From the NCBI GenBank assembly GCA_021737145.1, contig JAIPEN010000004.1, positions 186,001 to 250,000 of the forward strand: a stretch of DNA of 64,000 nucleotides. The letters run 5' to 3'. The notes under the pieces are model-generated. The model ran no database searches. It had not been told where the DNA came from and saw only the letters and a list, made by a program, of their open reading frames with translations. This DNA comes from Desulfarculaceae bacterium. Its GTDB lineage: Bacteria > Desulfobacterota > Desulfarculia > Desulfarculales > Desulfarculaceae. The position numbers and the translations under genes are program-made. Positions 43,799 through 52,019 of this stretch are shown piece after piece (position 1 is the stretch's first letter; every line of letters begins with the position of its first letter).

Positions 43799-44617
43799 TT
43801 AGTACACCACCACGCCGGCCGACACGTTGATGTCCTGGCCGGTCATGGCCTTGGCTCCCTGGCCGCACAAAAAGGCCACCACCCGGGCCACGTCGTCCGG
43901 GTCCACCAGGCACTTGAGCGGTGAGATGGCGGCCTTTTGCCGGCGCAGTTCCTCCCCGTCCTGGCCGGTCTGGCGGCACAGGGCCTCGATTATCTGGTCC
44001 TGGCGGGGTCCGGCCACCGCGCCGGGGCACACCGCGTTCACCCGGATGCCCCATTCCCCGGCCTCGGCGGCCAGGGTGCGGGTATAGCCGATAATCGCCA
44101 TCTTGGAGGCGGCGTAGGGGGTGCGCCTGAGCAGGGGGCGCTTGGCGCTGATGGAGCTGATATTGACGATGCTGCCGCGCCGGGCCTTTTTCATGGCGGG
44201 CAGGGCATGCTTGCAGCCCAGAAACACCCCGCGCAGGTTCACGGCCATGGTGGCCTCCCAGTCCTCCAGGGAGATATCCTCGGCCAGGGCGGTGGGCCCG
44301 GCGATGCCCGAGTTGTTCACCAGGATGTCCAGGCGGTCCTCCAGGCCGGCCGCCTTATGCATGAGCCCGGCCACCTGATCCTCGCGGCTCACGTCGCAGG
44401 AGAGCACCTTTACCGGGGCTCCGCCGGCTTGGGCGATGAGCCCGGCGGTCTCATGGCAGCCTTCCAGGTTCACGTCCCCCAGCACCAGGCGGGCCCCCTC
44501 CCCTGCCAGACGCAGGGCGATGGCCCTCCCGATGCCCTGGCCGCCGCCGGTGACCACCGCGACTTGCCCGGAAAGGGAGGTTCCCAATTGGAGGGAGGAT
44601 TGGGCGGGCTTGTTCAT
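43799..44617 (-). CDS. Short-chain dehydrogenase/reductase
   Basis: This is a 272-residue classical SDR: cofactor motif TGGGQGIG, NNSG, catalytic Ser (NISSIS), and YAASK as the Tyr-xxx-Lys pair. The acidic residue after beta-2 (LVLGDVN) suggests NAD preference. ATG at 44617 is preferred to GTG at 44626 by spacing to AAGG. It lies 16 bp from the following dehydrogenase gene and 28 bp from the TPP gene before it. The substrate is unknown. Confidence 0.85.
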   Translation of the reverse strand: MNKPAQSSLQLGTSLSGQVAVVTGGGQGIGRAIALRLAGEGARLVLGDVNLEGCHETAGLIAQAGGAPVKVLSCDVSREDQVAGLMHKAAGLEDRLDILVNNSGIAGPTALAEDISLEDWEATMAVNLRGVFLGCKHALPAMKKARRGSIVNISSISAKRPLLRRTPYAASKMAIIGYTRTLAAEAGEWGIRVNAVCPGAVAGPRQDQIIEALCRQTGQDGEELRRQKAAISPLKCLVDPDDVARVVAFLCGQGAKAMTGQDINVSAGVVVY

Positions 44618-44645
44618 GGCAGGCACCTTTTCTTGGGAAACAGGT

Positions 44646-46340
44646 CTAGCGGGCCCACGCGGGCTGCCAGGGCACCGGGGACAGGCAGTCGATATCGGTC
44701 ATGACCTCCACCAGGCTGGGACGGCCCGAGGCGATGGCCTCGTTGATGGCGGCGCCGATGCGCTCGGGCGTCTCCACCCGCTCGCTGTTGCAGCCCAGCT
44801 CCCGGGCCACCTGGGACAGGTTCACCTTGTTAAAGAGGTACTGGTCTTCCTTGCGGCCCGGGCGGTCGCCGTATGCGCCGCGAATGCCCCTGAGGCATTG
44901 GCCGTAGCCGCCGTTGTTGTTGACCACCACCACCACCGGGATGTCCCAGCGGGCCGCGGTCTCCAGCTCGCTGAGGTGGTAGTACAGCCCGCCGTCGCCG
45001 GTGAAGCACACCACCGGCCGATCCGGGGCGCCGCACTTGATGCCCATGGAGGCGGGGAAGGCCCAGCCCAGGGAGCCGCCCGTGGCCCGGATGTAACTCT
45101 GGCCAGGCTTGGTAAGCTCGATCATGGTGCCGCTCCAGATGGCCGAGTTGCCGGTGCAGGAGACCAGCACCGCGTTTTCGGGCAGGGCCTTGGTGATCTC
45201 GCGGCACAGGCGCTCCGGCCGGATGGGCAGGTCGTCCGAGCTGGCCAGGGGCTCCAGCTCCTCGCGCCAGGCCCGCACCAGATCGGCCGCGCGCCGGCTC
45301 CACTCGCTCTCGCCTCTTTGGGCGCTCACCGCCGAGGCCAGCATGCCCACCGCCACCTTGGCGTCTCCGATGAGCGAGCAGAGGTTGGGATAGTTCACCC
45401 CCACCTGGCTGGGCTCGATGTTCACCTCGATCACCGGGGTGCCCGGGCGGGGGATCTTCCACATGTTGGTAACCTGGTCGCCGGTGCCCGAGCCCACGAA
45501 CAGCACCAGATCGGCCTCGGACACCGCCTGGTTGGCGCACCAGCGGCTGTAGGTGCCCACCGGCCCCAGGCACAGGGGGTGCTCCGGCGGCACCAGGCCG
45601 TTGCCGTCCACCGAGTAGGCGATGGGCATGGCCAGCTTTTCGGCCAGGGCCAATATCTCGGGGCCGGCCCCGGAGATCACCGCCCCGCTGCCGGCCACCA
45701 CCACCGGGCGCGCGGCCCGCTCCAGGGCCTGGGCCGCCTTGGCCAGGTCGGCCTCGGCCGGGGCGGGGCGCTCGGGCGGATAGCTGGCATAGCGCTCTTC
45801 GAACACCAGGGGGAACTCGCCGGTGGCGCGCTCCAGCTCGTCGCCCAGGATTCCGTAGATATCGATGTGGGCCGGGCCGGGGCAGCCGGCGGTGGCCTCG
45901 CGGAAGGCCTGGCGCAGCAGAAGGGGGAGCTGCTCCAGGGTGTTCACCTCAACATTGTATTTGGTCACCGGCTCGTAGTATGGGCGGTGATAAACTTCTT
46001 GATAGGCATTGCGAAAGCGGTGGGAAACCTGTTTCTGCCCGGTGATGGCCACCACCGGGGAGTGGGCCAGCCAGGCCTCTTGCAGGCCAGCGGCCAGGTT
46101 GCCCGCGCCAACCGACTGGGCCATGCACACCGCAGGCTTGCGGGTGATGCGGGCCATGCCGTCGGCCATGTAGGCGGCCGATTTCTCCGCGTGGGTCACG
46201 ATGCGCTTGATGCCCAGCTCTTCCAAACGGATCATGGTCTGGCGTAGGATCGCCTCCACATAGAAAACATGGGTGATGCCGTAACCCTTGATGGTCTCGG
46301 CCAGGACTTGGGCTCCATTGATCTGGTCTGCGGCGGCCAT
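44646..46340 (-). CDS. Thiamine-diphosphate-dependent enzyme, unassigned (promoter-proximal)
   Basis: This 564-residue ThDP enzyme of the acetolactate synthase/oxalyl-CoA decarboxylase superfamily has the activating Glu in THAEKSAAYMADGMAR and the cofactor motif GDGGLYYH...NNNGGYG. It is divergent from both Xsc and the 37217/46631 pair. The open frame extends 24 codons upstream, but ATG at 46340 (MAAADQINGAQVLAE) fits the family start. It is the first gene of the - strand run, behind the operator at 46389. The reaction is not known. Confidence 0.8.
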   Translation of the reverse strand: MAAADQINGAQVLAETIKGYGITHVFYVEAILRQTMIRLEELGIKRIVTHAEKSAAYMADGMARITRKPAVCMAQSVGAGNLAAGLQEAWLAHSPVVAITGQKQVSHRFRNAYQEVYHRPYYEPVTKYNVEVNTLEQLPLLLRQAFREATAGCPGPAHIDIYGILGDELERATGEFPLVFEERYASYPPERPAPAEADLAKAAQALERAARPVVVAGSGAVISGAGPEILALAEKLAMPIAYSVDGNGLVPPEHPLCLGPVGTYSRWCANQAVSEADLVLFVGSGTGDQVTNMWKIPRPGTPVIEVNIEPSQVGVNYPNLCSLIGDAKVAVGMLASAVSAQRGESEWSRRAADLVRAWREELEPLASSDDLPIRPERLCREITKALPENAVLVSCTGNSAIWSGTMIELTKPGQSYIRATGGSLGWAFPASMGIKCGAPDRPVVCFTGDGGLYYHLSELETAARWDIPVVVVVNNNGGYGQCLRGIRGAYGDRPGRKEDQYLFNKVNLSQVARELGCNSERVETPERIGAAINEAIASGRPSLVEVMTDIDCLSPVPWQPAWAR

Positions 46341-46388
46341 GGCGACTTTCTCTTTAAATTTTTGTTTGATAGTCGTTTTGTGTTGTGC

Positions 46389-46402
46389 TATGGTCGACCA
46401 TA
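46389..46402. promoter_or_regulatory. Palindromic operator, probable GntR-family site
   Basis: TATGGTCGACCATA is a perfect 14-bp palindrome in the 290-bp divergent gap. Its core TGGTnnACCA matches the operator form of UxuR/ExuR-like FCD regulators. It overlaps the -10 box of the minus-strand promoter, a repressor position. The regulator at 39015 is in the operon it would control. Confidence 0.7.
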
Positions 46403-46426
46403 ACAGCAACAAAGAAGCCCTGTCAA
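46397..46426 (-). promoter_or_regulatory. Sigma-70 promoter for the sulfonate operon
   Basis: On the minus strand TTGACA (46421-46426) and TATGGT (46397-46402) are 18 bp apart, pointing to the TPP gene that starts at 46340. The -35 is perfect. The -10 is embedded in the palindromic operator, so binding there would block RNA polymerase. Confidence 0.65.
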
Positions 46427-46630
46427 GGCATTTCGTGGCAGGGTTTAAAAAAGGCTAACGATTGATTTTAACAGCACAATTTGGTGCTTTTCCGCTACAG
46501 TGCCCCATGGCGGCGCCCTTGGCCGCCACCCTTGCGCGCAACACGGTTAGCCGCCCTGCCCGACCGGGGCTCGGCCGGGAAGCCGGGCAAAAATACGTTT
46601 TACAAGGCCGTCAATTAGGAGGAAGTTGAA

Positions 46631-48337
46631 GTGTCTGAGGTAAAAACCCGCGACAAGATGGTGGATGTTCTCGTCCAGGCCGGCATCAAGCAAATGTTCG
46701 CTTTTCCCGGATTGGGCGTTTCCTGGCTGGCCCCCGCCTTTTATGAGCGCCGGGACGAGCTCCAGGTGATTTTGGGCCGCAGCGAGCAGTCCACTTCCAT
46801 CATGGCCCAGGCCTACGGCCGCATGAAGGACGCCCCGGGCGTGTTCATGGCCCAGGGCCCCTGGGCGGTGACCACCGGCGCCTTCGGCTGCCTGGAGGCA
46901 TTTTTCTCCGGCACGCCCATGATGTTCATGTGCGACACCTCTGATTACGACGGCATGGGCGCCTACGGGGTGTATCAGTCCATGACCGGCGACTACGGCG
47001 CGGGCGACGCCAAGGCCTCCCTCCAGCATCTGTGCAAGTACACCAGCATGGCCACCAAGCCGGAAGAGGCCATCTTCGGCATGCAGATGGCCCTGAAACA
47101 CTGCAACACCCCGCGCAAGGGCGTGGGCGCCATGATCTTCCGCACCGACTACGTGCGCGAGGACTACCCCGCCGTGACCAAAGGCACCATCTACGACACC
47201 CCCAACTATCTGCTCTACACCCCGCCCTACCCCAGCATCGAGGCCATGGACAAGCTGGCCGAGATGATCAACCAGGCCAAGCGCCCGGTGGTGCTGGCCG
47301 GCTTCGGCGCGCGCCAGAGCGGCGCGGGCGAGGCCCTGTTCAAGCTGGCCAACGAGTTGGGCATCGGGGTGGTGACCTCCACCAACGGCAAGAGCATCAT
47401 CGACGAGACCTCCACGGTGTGCGCCGGCACCTTGGGCGGCTTCGGAGGCACCAAGGCCTCCCATCGCCTGCTGGCCGAGGCCGACATGGTGCTCATGCTG
47501 GGGGCCAGCCTGGGCGCCGACTACACCCGCTTCCGCGACCCCGGCATGATCCGCCCGGGCAGCCAGAAGCTGGTGCAGGTGGACATCGACCCGCGCAACG
47601 CCTCCTGGGTGGTGCCGGTGGACCTGCCCATCACCGGCGACTGCAAGGACGTGGTGGAGTATCTGTTGGCCAAGAAGCTGGACGCCTCCCAGAAGGAGGC
47701 CCGCTTCGAGTGGATCACCAAGCTCAAGGAGCGCAACAAGTACGACGAGGTGATGTCCTTCGAGACCGCGCCGGGCAAGGTGCACTACGTGGACGTGTTC
47801 AACGCCCTGAACCGCTACATGACCGCCGACGACCTGCTGGTCACCGACGCGGGCAACAACAGCATCTGGTGCAAGCACATCATCCGCTGCCGCTTCCCGG
47901 GCAACTACATCACCCCCGGCGGCACCGGGGCCATGGGCTGGGGCGCTCCGGCCGCGGTGGGCGTCAAGGTCGCCTGCCCGGACAAGCGCGTGACCATGGT
48001 GGCCGGCGACGGCGGCTTCATGATGACCCAGGACGCGGTGGCCACCGCGGTGCAGTTCAACCAGCCCATCACCTTCGTGGTGCTCAACAACTCGGGCCTG
48101 GGCATGGTGCGCGACAACCAGGTCAACAACAAGGTCTACTGCGACTTCGAGTACATCAACTTCGCCGAGATGGCCAAGGGCATGGGCGCCGAGGGCGTGC
48201 AGGTGGATTCCACCGACACCTTCATGGACGCGCTGGGGGCCTCGCACGACAGCAACAAGGTGACGGTGATCGAAGTGGCCCTGGACCCCGAGGCCCGGCA
48301 CGCCGAAGCCACGGACATGGGCTCCCTTATTCTGTAG
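46631..48337 (+). CDS. Acetolactate synthase-like thiamine-diphosphate enzyme, unassigned
   Basis: This 568-residue ThDP enzyme is paralogous to the - strand gene at 37217: both share a GLGxxWxxPAFYERR opening, SDYDGxGxYGVYQxMTGDYG, and NNSGLGMVRDN. The activating Glu is in GRSEQSTSIMAQ and the cofactor motif is GDGGFMMT. GTG at 46631 has AGGAGGAAG upstream. It heads the + strand run of SDR and alcohol dehydrogenase genes. The substrate is not evident. Confidence 0.82.
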   Translation: MSEVKTRDKMVDVLVQAGIKQMFAFPGLGVSWLAPAFYERRDELQVILGRSEQSTSIMAQAYGRMKDAPGVFMAQGPWAVTTGAFGCLEAFFSGTPMMFMCDTSDYDGMGAYGVYQSMTGDYGAGDAKASLQHLCKYTSMATKPEEAIFGMQMALKHCNTPRKGVGAMIFRTDYVREDYPAVTKGTIYDTPNYLLYTPPYPSIEAMDKLAEMINQAKRPVVLAGFGARQSGAGEALFKLANELGIGVVTSTNGKSIIDETSTVCAGTLGGFGGTKASHRLLAEADMVLMLGASLGADYTRFRDPGMIRPGSQKLVQVDIDPRNASWVVPVDLPITGDCKDVVEYLLAKKLDASQKEARFEWITKLKERNKYDEVMSFETAPGKVHYVDVFNALNRYMTADDLLVTDAGNNSIWCKHIIRCRFPGNYITPGGTGAMGWGAPAAVGVKVACPDKRVTMVAGDGGFMMTQDAVATAVQFNQPITFVVLNNSGLGMVRDNQVNNKVYCDFEYINFAEMAKGMGAEGVQVDSTDTFMDALGASHDSNKVTVIEVALDPEARHAEATDMGSLIL

Positions 48338-48351
48338 GGAGCGGGACAAAC

Positions 48352-49122
48352 ATGAGCAGCAACAAGCCAGTGGCCCTGGTGGCCGGGGGAGCCAACAACA
48401 TCGGAGCGGCCTGCGCGCGCCTCATGGCCCGCGACCACTTCGTGGTGGTGGCCGACATGGGCGATCCCTCGGCGGTGGTCGAGGAGCTGGGGCCGGAGCG
48501 GGCCCTGGGCCTGCGCGGCGACATCAGCAACTACCCCGACTGCCAGGCCTGGGTGGCCGAGGCCGAAAAGCACGGCCCGCTCAAGAGCCTGATCAACACC
48601 GTGGGCATGAGCACCCCGGGCGAGTTCGTGGAAAACCTGGACCTGGAGGAATGGGACCGGGTGCTGAAGGTCAACCTGACCGGCAGCTTCTACCTGTCCC
48701 GCGCGGCCATCCCGGCCATGAAGCGCTCCGGGCTGGAGGACAAGTCCATCGTGCTCATCTCCTCGCGCTCGGGCAAGGGCGGCACCGCCAGCCTGGGCGC
48801 CACCAAGATGTCCAAGGCTCATTATTGCTGCTCCAAGGCCGGGGTGATCTGTTTGGTCAAGTGCCTGGCCTATGAACTGAGCGAAGACCAGATAAGAGTG
48901 AACAGCGTGGCCCCGGGCCCCATCAAGAGCCTCAATCCCGATGGACGCCCGGGCGCCACCATCAACCCCGATTTTTGGGAGACCATCGCCCAGAAGGTGC
49001 CCTTGAAGCGCATGGGCGATCCCGAGGACATAGCCGACGCCTGTTATTTCCTCTGTTCGGACCGAGCCCGCTTTATCACCGGCCACACCCTGGACGTAAA
49101 CGGCGGAACCCTCATGGACTGA
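48352..49122 (+). CDS. Short-chain dehydrogenase/reductase
   Basis: This is a 256-residue SDR with cofactor loop AGGANNIG, NTVG in place of the usual NNAG, catalytic Ser in LISSRSG and YCCSK. The end FITGHTLDVNGGTLMD is identical to that of the SDR at 50181. The two are paralogues from an apparent duplication of an SDR-dehydrogenase pair. ATG at 48352 follows GGAG. It is 14 bp after the TPP gene and 19 bp before the next dehydrogenase. Confidence 0.85.
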   Translation: MSSNKPVALVAGGANNIGAACARLMARDHFVVVADMGDPSAVVEELGPERALGLRGDISNYPDCQAWVAEAEKHGPLKSLINTVGMSTPGEFVENLDLEEWDRVLKVNLTGSFYLSRAAIPAMKRSGLEDKSIVLISSRSGKGGTASLGATKMSKAHYCCSKAGVICLVKCLAYELSEDQIRVNSVAPGPIKSLNPDGRPGATINPDFWETIAQKVPLKRMGDPEDIADACYFLCSDRARFITGHTLDVNGGTLMD

Positions 49123-49141
49123 GGGCGGGGGAGCGACGCAC

Positions 49142-50164
49142 ATGAAAGCGGTGGTTTGTTCCCGGGAGCACGGCCTGCGCTTTTCCGAGGCGCCCACCCC
49201 GGAGGCGGGCCCCGGCGAGGTGGTGGTGCGGGTGGCCGACACCGGGGTCTGCGGCTCGGACATATCCTTCATCAAAAAGGGCTTCTTTCAGGAAGGCTAC
49301 ATCCTGGGCCACGAGATAAGCGCCGTGGTCCACCAGGTGGGCGGCGGGGTGGAGGGCTGGGAGCCCGGCCAGAGGGTCATGATGCGCCCCACCTTTTGCG
49401 GCCAGTGCTCCTTTTGCGCCGGCGGCAAGCCCCACTTTTGCTCCGAGTACCGCCGCCTGCTGGGGGTGCGCGACCTGCCCGGCGGCTTCGCCGAGTACGT
49501 GCGGGTGCTGCCGGGCATGCTCATCCCCATCCCCGAGGGAGTGGACTCGCGCAACGCGGCCCTGGCCGAGGTGTTCGCCTCGTCCTATCACGGCCTGAAC
49601 TGCTCCGGGGCCAAGGGCGGCTCGGCCCTGGTCATGGGCGGCGGGCCCATCGGCCTGGCCATGGTGGCCCTGCTCAAGCTGCACGGCTTCGGGCCCATCC
49701 TGCTCAGCGAACCGATAAAGGCCAAGCGCGAGCTGGGCCTGGGCTTCGGGGCTGACGCGGCGGTGGACCCGCTGAAAGACAACCTGGGCTACACCGTATT
49801 CGACCTGACCGACAACCTGGGCTTTGACGCCATCTTCGAGTGTTCGGGCATCGCGGGCAACGTGCCCCTGGCCCTGGACTTCATCGCGGTGCGCGGACGC
49901 ATCACCGTGGTCAGCGTTATCAGCGAAGAGGCCCGCATTCCCATGCGCCGCCTCACCTTCACCGAGGCCAAGATCACCGCCTCCATCTCCAACACCCACC
50001 AGGAGAACCGGCAGATATTGGATTGGATGGCCCAGGGCAAGCTGGACGCCCGCCCCATGATCAGCGATCTGATCTCCCTGGAGGAGCTGCCCGCGGTATT
50101 CAACCAGCGCATCCTGGCCGGCAAGTCGGTCAAGACCCTGCTGAAGATAGGCCCCGAGTTTTAG
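49142..50164 (+). CDS. Zinc-dependent medium-chain alcohol dehydrogenase
   Basis: This is a 340-residue MDR of the sorbitol/threonine dehydrogenase branch. Catalytic zinc ligands are the Cys in VCGSD and GHE. Structural zinc is in FCGQCSFCAGG followed by HFC. The nucleotide-binding motif is GGGPIGLAM. It would oxidise a secondary hydroxyl with NAD. It is paired with the SDR upstream and lies in the + strand catabolic run. Confidence 0.88.
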   Translation: MKAVVCSREHGLRFSEAPTPEAGPGEVVVRVADTGVCGSDISFIKKGFFQEGYILGHEISAVVHQVGGGVEGWEPGQRVMMRPTFCGQCSFCAGGKPHFCSEYRRLLGVRDLPGGFAEYVRVLPGMLIPIPEGVDSRNAALAEVFASSYHGLNCSGAKGGSALVMGGGPIGLAMVALLKLHGFGPILLSEPIKAKRELGLGFGADAAVDPLKDNLGYTVFDLTDNLGFDAIFECSGIAGNVPLALDFIAVRGRITVVSVISEEARIPMRRLTFTEAKITASISNTHQENRQILDWMAQGKLDARPMISDLISLEELPAVFNQRILAGKSVKTLLKIGPEF

Positions 50165-50180
50165 GGAAAGGGCGGCGGCA

Positions 50181-50924
50181 ATGAGCCATAAAAAGGGCGT
50201 GGCCCTGATCAGCGGAGCGGCCAGCAACATCGGGCTGGCCTGCGCCCGAATCTTCGCCCGCGACCACCTGGTGGTCCTGGCCGATTTGCAGGACGCCGGC
50301 CCGGCGGCGCGGGAAATCGGAGCCGACGCGTTGGCCGTGCAGGGCGACGTGACCAACCCCGAGGACTGCGCCCGCTGGGTGGCCGCCGCCCGGGAGAAGG
50401 GCCCGCTAAAGGCCCTGGTGCATTCGGCGGGCATCACCAAGCCGGCCAGGCCCATTGAGCAGACCAGCCTGGAGGAGTGGGAGAGCGTCATCCGGGTGAA
50501 CCTCACCGGCGCTTTCAACCTGTGCCGCGCGGCCATCCCCGCCCTGCGGACCGCCGGCCCCGGCGCGGCCATGGTGCTTGTCAGCTCGCGGGCGGCCAAG
50601 ACCGGCTTCGCGGCCCTGGGGGCCAACCCCGGAGCCACCAAGGCCCATTACTGCGCCTCCAAGGCCGGGGTGATCTCCCTGACCAAGTCCCTGGCCGTGG
50701 AGCTTTCGCTGGACGGCATCCGGGTAAACTGCGTGGCCCCCGGCCCCATCGAGGGCGAGATGATACCCTTGGCCCAGTGGGAGGCCGTGGCCGCCAAGGT
50801 GCCTCTCAATCGCCTGGGCAAGCCCGAGGAGATCGCCGAGGCCGCCCATTTCCTGTGCTCGGAGCAAGCCGCCTTTATCACCGGCCACACCCTGGACGTG
50901 AACGGCGGCACCCTGATGGACTAG
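50181..50924 (+). CDS. Short-chain dehydrogenase/reductase
   Basis: This is a 247-residue SDR: SGAASNIG cofactor loop, HSAG, catalytic Ser in LVSSRAA and YCASK. It is strongly similar to the gene at 48352, including the identical C-terminal 16 residues. It lies 16 bp after the first alcohol dehydrogenase, and 31 bp before the second. The substrate is unknown. Confidence 0.87.
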   Translation: MSHKKGVALISGAASNIGLACARIFARDHLVVLADLQDAGPAAREIGADALAVQGDVTNPEDCARWVAAAREKGPLKALVHSAGITKPARPIEQTSLEEWESVIRVNLTGAFNLCRAAIPALRTAGPGAAMVLVSSRAAKTGFAALGANPGATKAHYCASKAGVISLTKSLAVELSLDGIRVNCVAPGPIEGEMIPLAQWEAVAAKVPLNRLGKPEEIAEAAHFLCSEQAAFITGHTLDVNGGTLMD

Positions 50925-50955
50925 TCTCCGGCAAAGCCGGACAAGGAGAGAAGCC

Positions 50956-52008
50956 ATGCTGGCCGTGGTCAAGGACCTGCCCCAAACCGAACGCATCGCG
51001 GTTATGGATCTGCCCCGGCCCGAGGTGCAGCCGGGCTGGGTGCTGGTGAAGGTGGAGCTGGCCAGCATCTGCGGCAGCGATCTGCACGCCTATGACTGGA
51101 CCCCGGATTATCAGGAGCGTTTCGCGGGCATGCTGCCCGCCGTGCTGGGCCACGAGTACACCGGCATCGTCGAGGAGCTGGGCCCGGAGGTGGAGGGCGG
51201 GGCCCTGGGCGACCGGGTGGTCTCGCGCACCTCCATACCCTGCGGCCAGTGCCCCACCTGCCAGACCGGCCAGGAGGCCATCTGCGATCAGCGCCGGATT
51301 TTGGGGGTGCACTACGCCGGGGCCATGGCCCAATACGTGGCCGTGCCCGCGCCCAACTGCCACGTGTTGCCCGCCGACTACCCGGCCGAGCTGGCCGTGC
51401 TCTCGGAGCCCATCTCCATCGCCTACAACGCGGTGCTCAAGGCCGGCGGCCTGCAGGGGCGCGAGGTGGCCATTATCGGCCCCGGCCCCCTGGGCTATCT
51501 GGTGGCCCTGCTGGCCGAGTTGGGCGGGGCCTCCCGGGTATTTGTCCTCGGTCTGCCCCAGGACAAAGACCGCTTGGCCATCTTCCAGGACAACCTGGCC
51601 CGGGCGCGCGTCGCCACCAGCCTGGAGGAGATGCAGGCCCTCATGAGCCGGGAGACCAAGGGCCACAAGATGGACGTGGTCTTCGAGGTGAGCGGCGCGC
51701 CGGTGGGCCTGGACCTGGGGCTCAGGGTGGCGCGCAAGGGCGGCCTGGTGGTGCTGCTGGGCATCATAGCCGACCTGGCCCAGGTGAACACCAACCTGGC
51801 GGTGCGGGGCGAGATATCCATCACCGGCTCGGCCCCCGCGCTCGAGCGGGTTTGGCGCCGCATGCTCGACTATCTGTATCTGCTGCCCGCCCAGGACCAG
51901 GCCCGCTTTGGGAAGGCGATCGGCGAAATCCTGCCTCTGGAAAAAGCCGGAGAGGCCTTTGAGAGGCTGGCCGCGGGCCAGGGCTTCAAAACCGTGCTGC
52001 GCCCCTGA
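50956..52008 (+). CDS. Zinc-dependent medium-chain alcohol dehydrogenase
   Basis: This 350-residue MDR has catalytic zinc residues in ICGSD and GHEY, structural zinc in PCGQCPTCQTG plus AICD, and nucleotide motif IGPGPLGYL. It is less like the first dehydrogenase than the two SDRs are to each other, so it may act on another intermediate. An AGGAGAG box precedes ATG at 50956. It is the last intact gene of the + strand run. Confidence 0.87.
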   Translation: MLAVVKDLPQTERIAVMDLPRPEVQPGWVLVKVELASICGSDLHAYDWTPDYQERFAGMLPAVLGHEYTGIVEELGPEVEGGALGDRVVSRTSIPCGQCPTCQTGQEAICDQRRILGVHYAGAMAQYVAVPAPNCHVLPADYPAELAVLSEPISIAYNAVLKAGGLQGREVAIIGPGPLGYLVALLAELGGASRVFVLGLPQDKDRLAIFQDNLARARVATSLEEMQALMSRETKGHKMDVVFEVSGAPVGLDLGLRVARKGGLVVLLGIIADLAQVNTNLAVRGEISITGSAPALERVWRRMLDYLYLLPAQDQARFGKAIGEILPLEKAGEAFERLAAGQGFKTVLRP

Positions 52009-52019
52009 GCGGCCGCTGC

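Noticed and set aside
44646..46340. Sulfopyruvate decarboxylase ComDE
   Set aside because: ComDE proteins are much shorter than this 564-residue three-domain enzyme; kept only as a possible activity, not as an identification.
46547..48349. 600-residue minus-strand frame opposite the ThDP gene
   Set aside because: Shadow frame rich in His, Gly and Ala from GC-rich codons; the plus-strand frame encodes a clear ThDP enzyme. Many such frames occur across the window.
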